A DNA stretch of 15,230 nucleotides from Alistipes sp. (lineage in GTDB: Bacteria > Bacteroidota > Bacteroidia > Bacteroidales > Rikenellaceae), in NCBI GenBank assembly GCA_017559685.1, contig JAFYQY010000027.1, positions 1-15,230 of the forward strand, read 5' to 3'. The position numbers and the translations under genes are program-made. Below are positions 15,215 through 15,230 of this stretch, one piece after another. The stretch's first letter is position 1, and each line of letters begins with the position of its first letter. Under the pieces are notes generated by a model. The model ran no database searches, was not told the DNA's origin, and saw nothing but the letters and a program-made list of their open reading frames with translations.

Positions 15215-15230
15215 ATTTTGGGTTATTCAT

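Noticed and set aside
15213..15230. Possible last codons (MNNPK then TAA on the minus strand) of a periplasmic adaptor gene upstream of the RND pump.
   Set aside because: Too short to call. Other frames also contain stops in these 18 bases, so the true end of the upstream gene cannot be chosen from this window.

Overview
The window looks like chromosomal DNA from a Bacteroidales bacterium, most probably Rikenellaceae/Alistipes-like. The family guess is an inference from codon style (heavy TCG serine, TTG/CTC leucine) and moderate GC; I cannot confirm it without a search. The phylum is better supported. There is a tig-clpP-clpX order with a Bacteroidetes-type transketolase and a DUF4834-like small membrane protein. 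Two promoters carry the TAnnTTTG -7 motif typical of Bacteroidetes, and several genes lack Shine-Dalgarno sequences.

Layout, plus strand (1-9004): the 3' end of trigger factor (tig) is followed by a 102-nt palindromic intergenic element and a strong intrinsic terminator. Then come clpP and clpX, 2 nt apart, closed by a second intrinsic terminator. A new transcription unit starts with tkt and runs closely spaced into two secreted proteins: a class-I glutamine-amidotransferase-like (BPL_N-type) protein with a C-terminal PPC-like domain, and a PHP-domain metallo-phosphoesterase-like protein. After a weak hairpin and a -7 box comes a unit of a DUF4834-like membrane protein, mlaE (permease) and mlaF (ATPase), the inner-membrane core of an Mla-type lipid transporter.

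Minus strand (9244-15202): this is an efflux operon that converges on mlaF. In transcription order it has an AcrB-type RND pump, an OprM/NodT-type outer-membrane lipoprotein overlapping it by one base, and a MATE transporter 20 nt further on. The periplasmic adaptor expected upstream would lie just beyond the right edge.

The most interesting unexplained signal is a family of roughly 105-nt palindromic intergenic elements just after stop codons: copy A after tig, copy B after mlaF, and a solitary arm of a third next to copy B. The two full copies differ in sequence, yet their stems are re-paired by compensatory changes, so the fold rather than the sequence appears to be maintained. No CRISPR array, tRNA, rRNA, insertion sequence or phage gene was seen, and no stretch above 300 bases lacks a gene.
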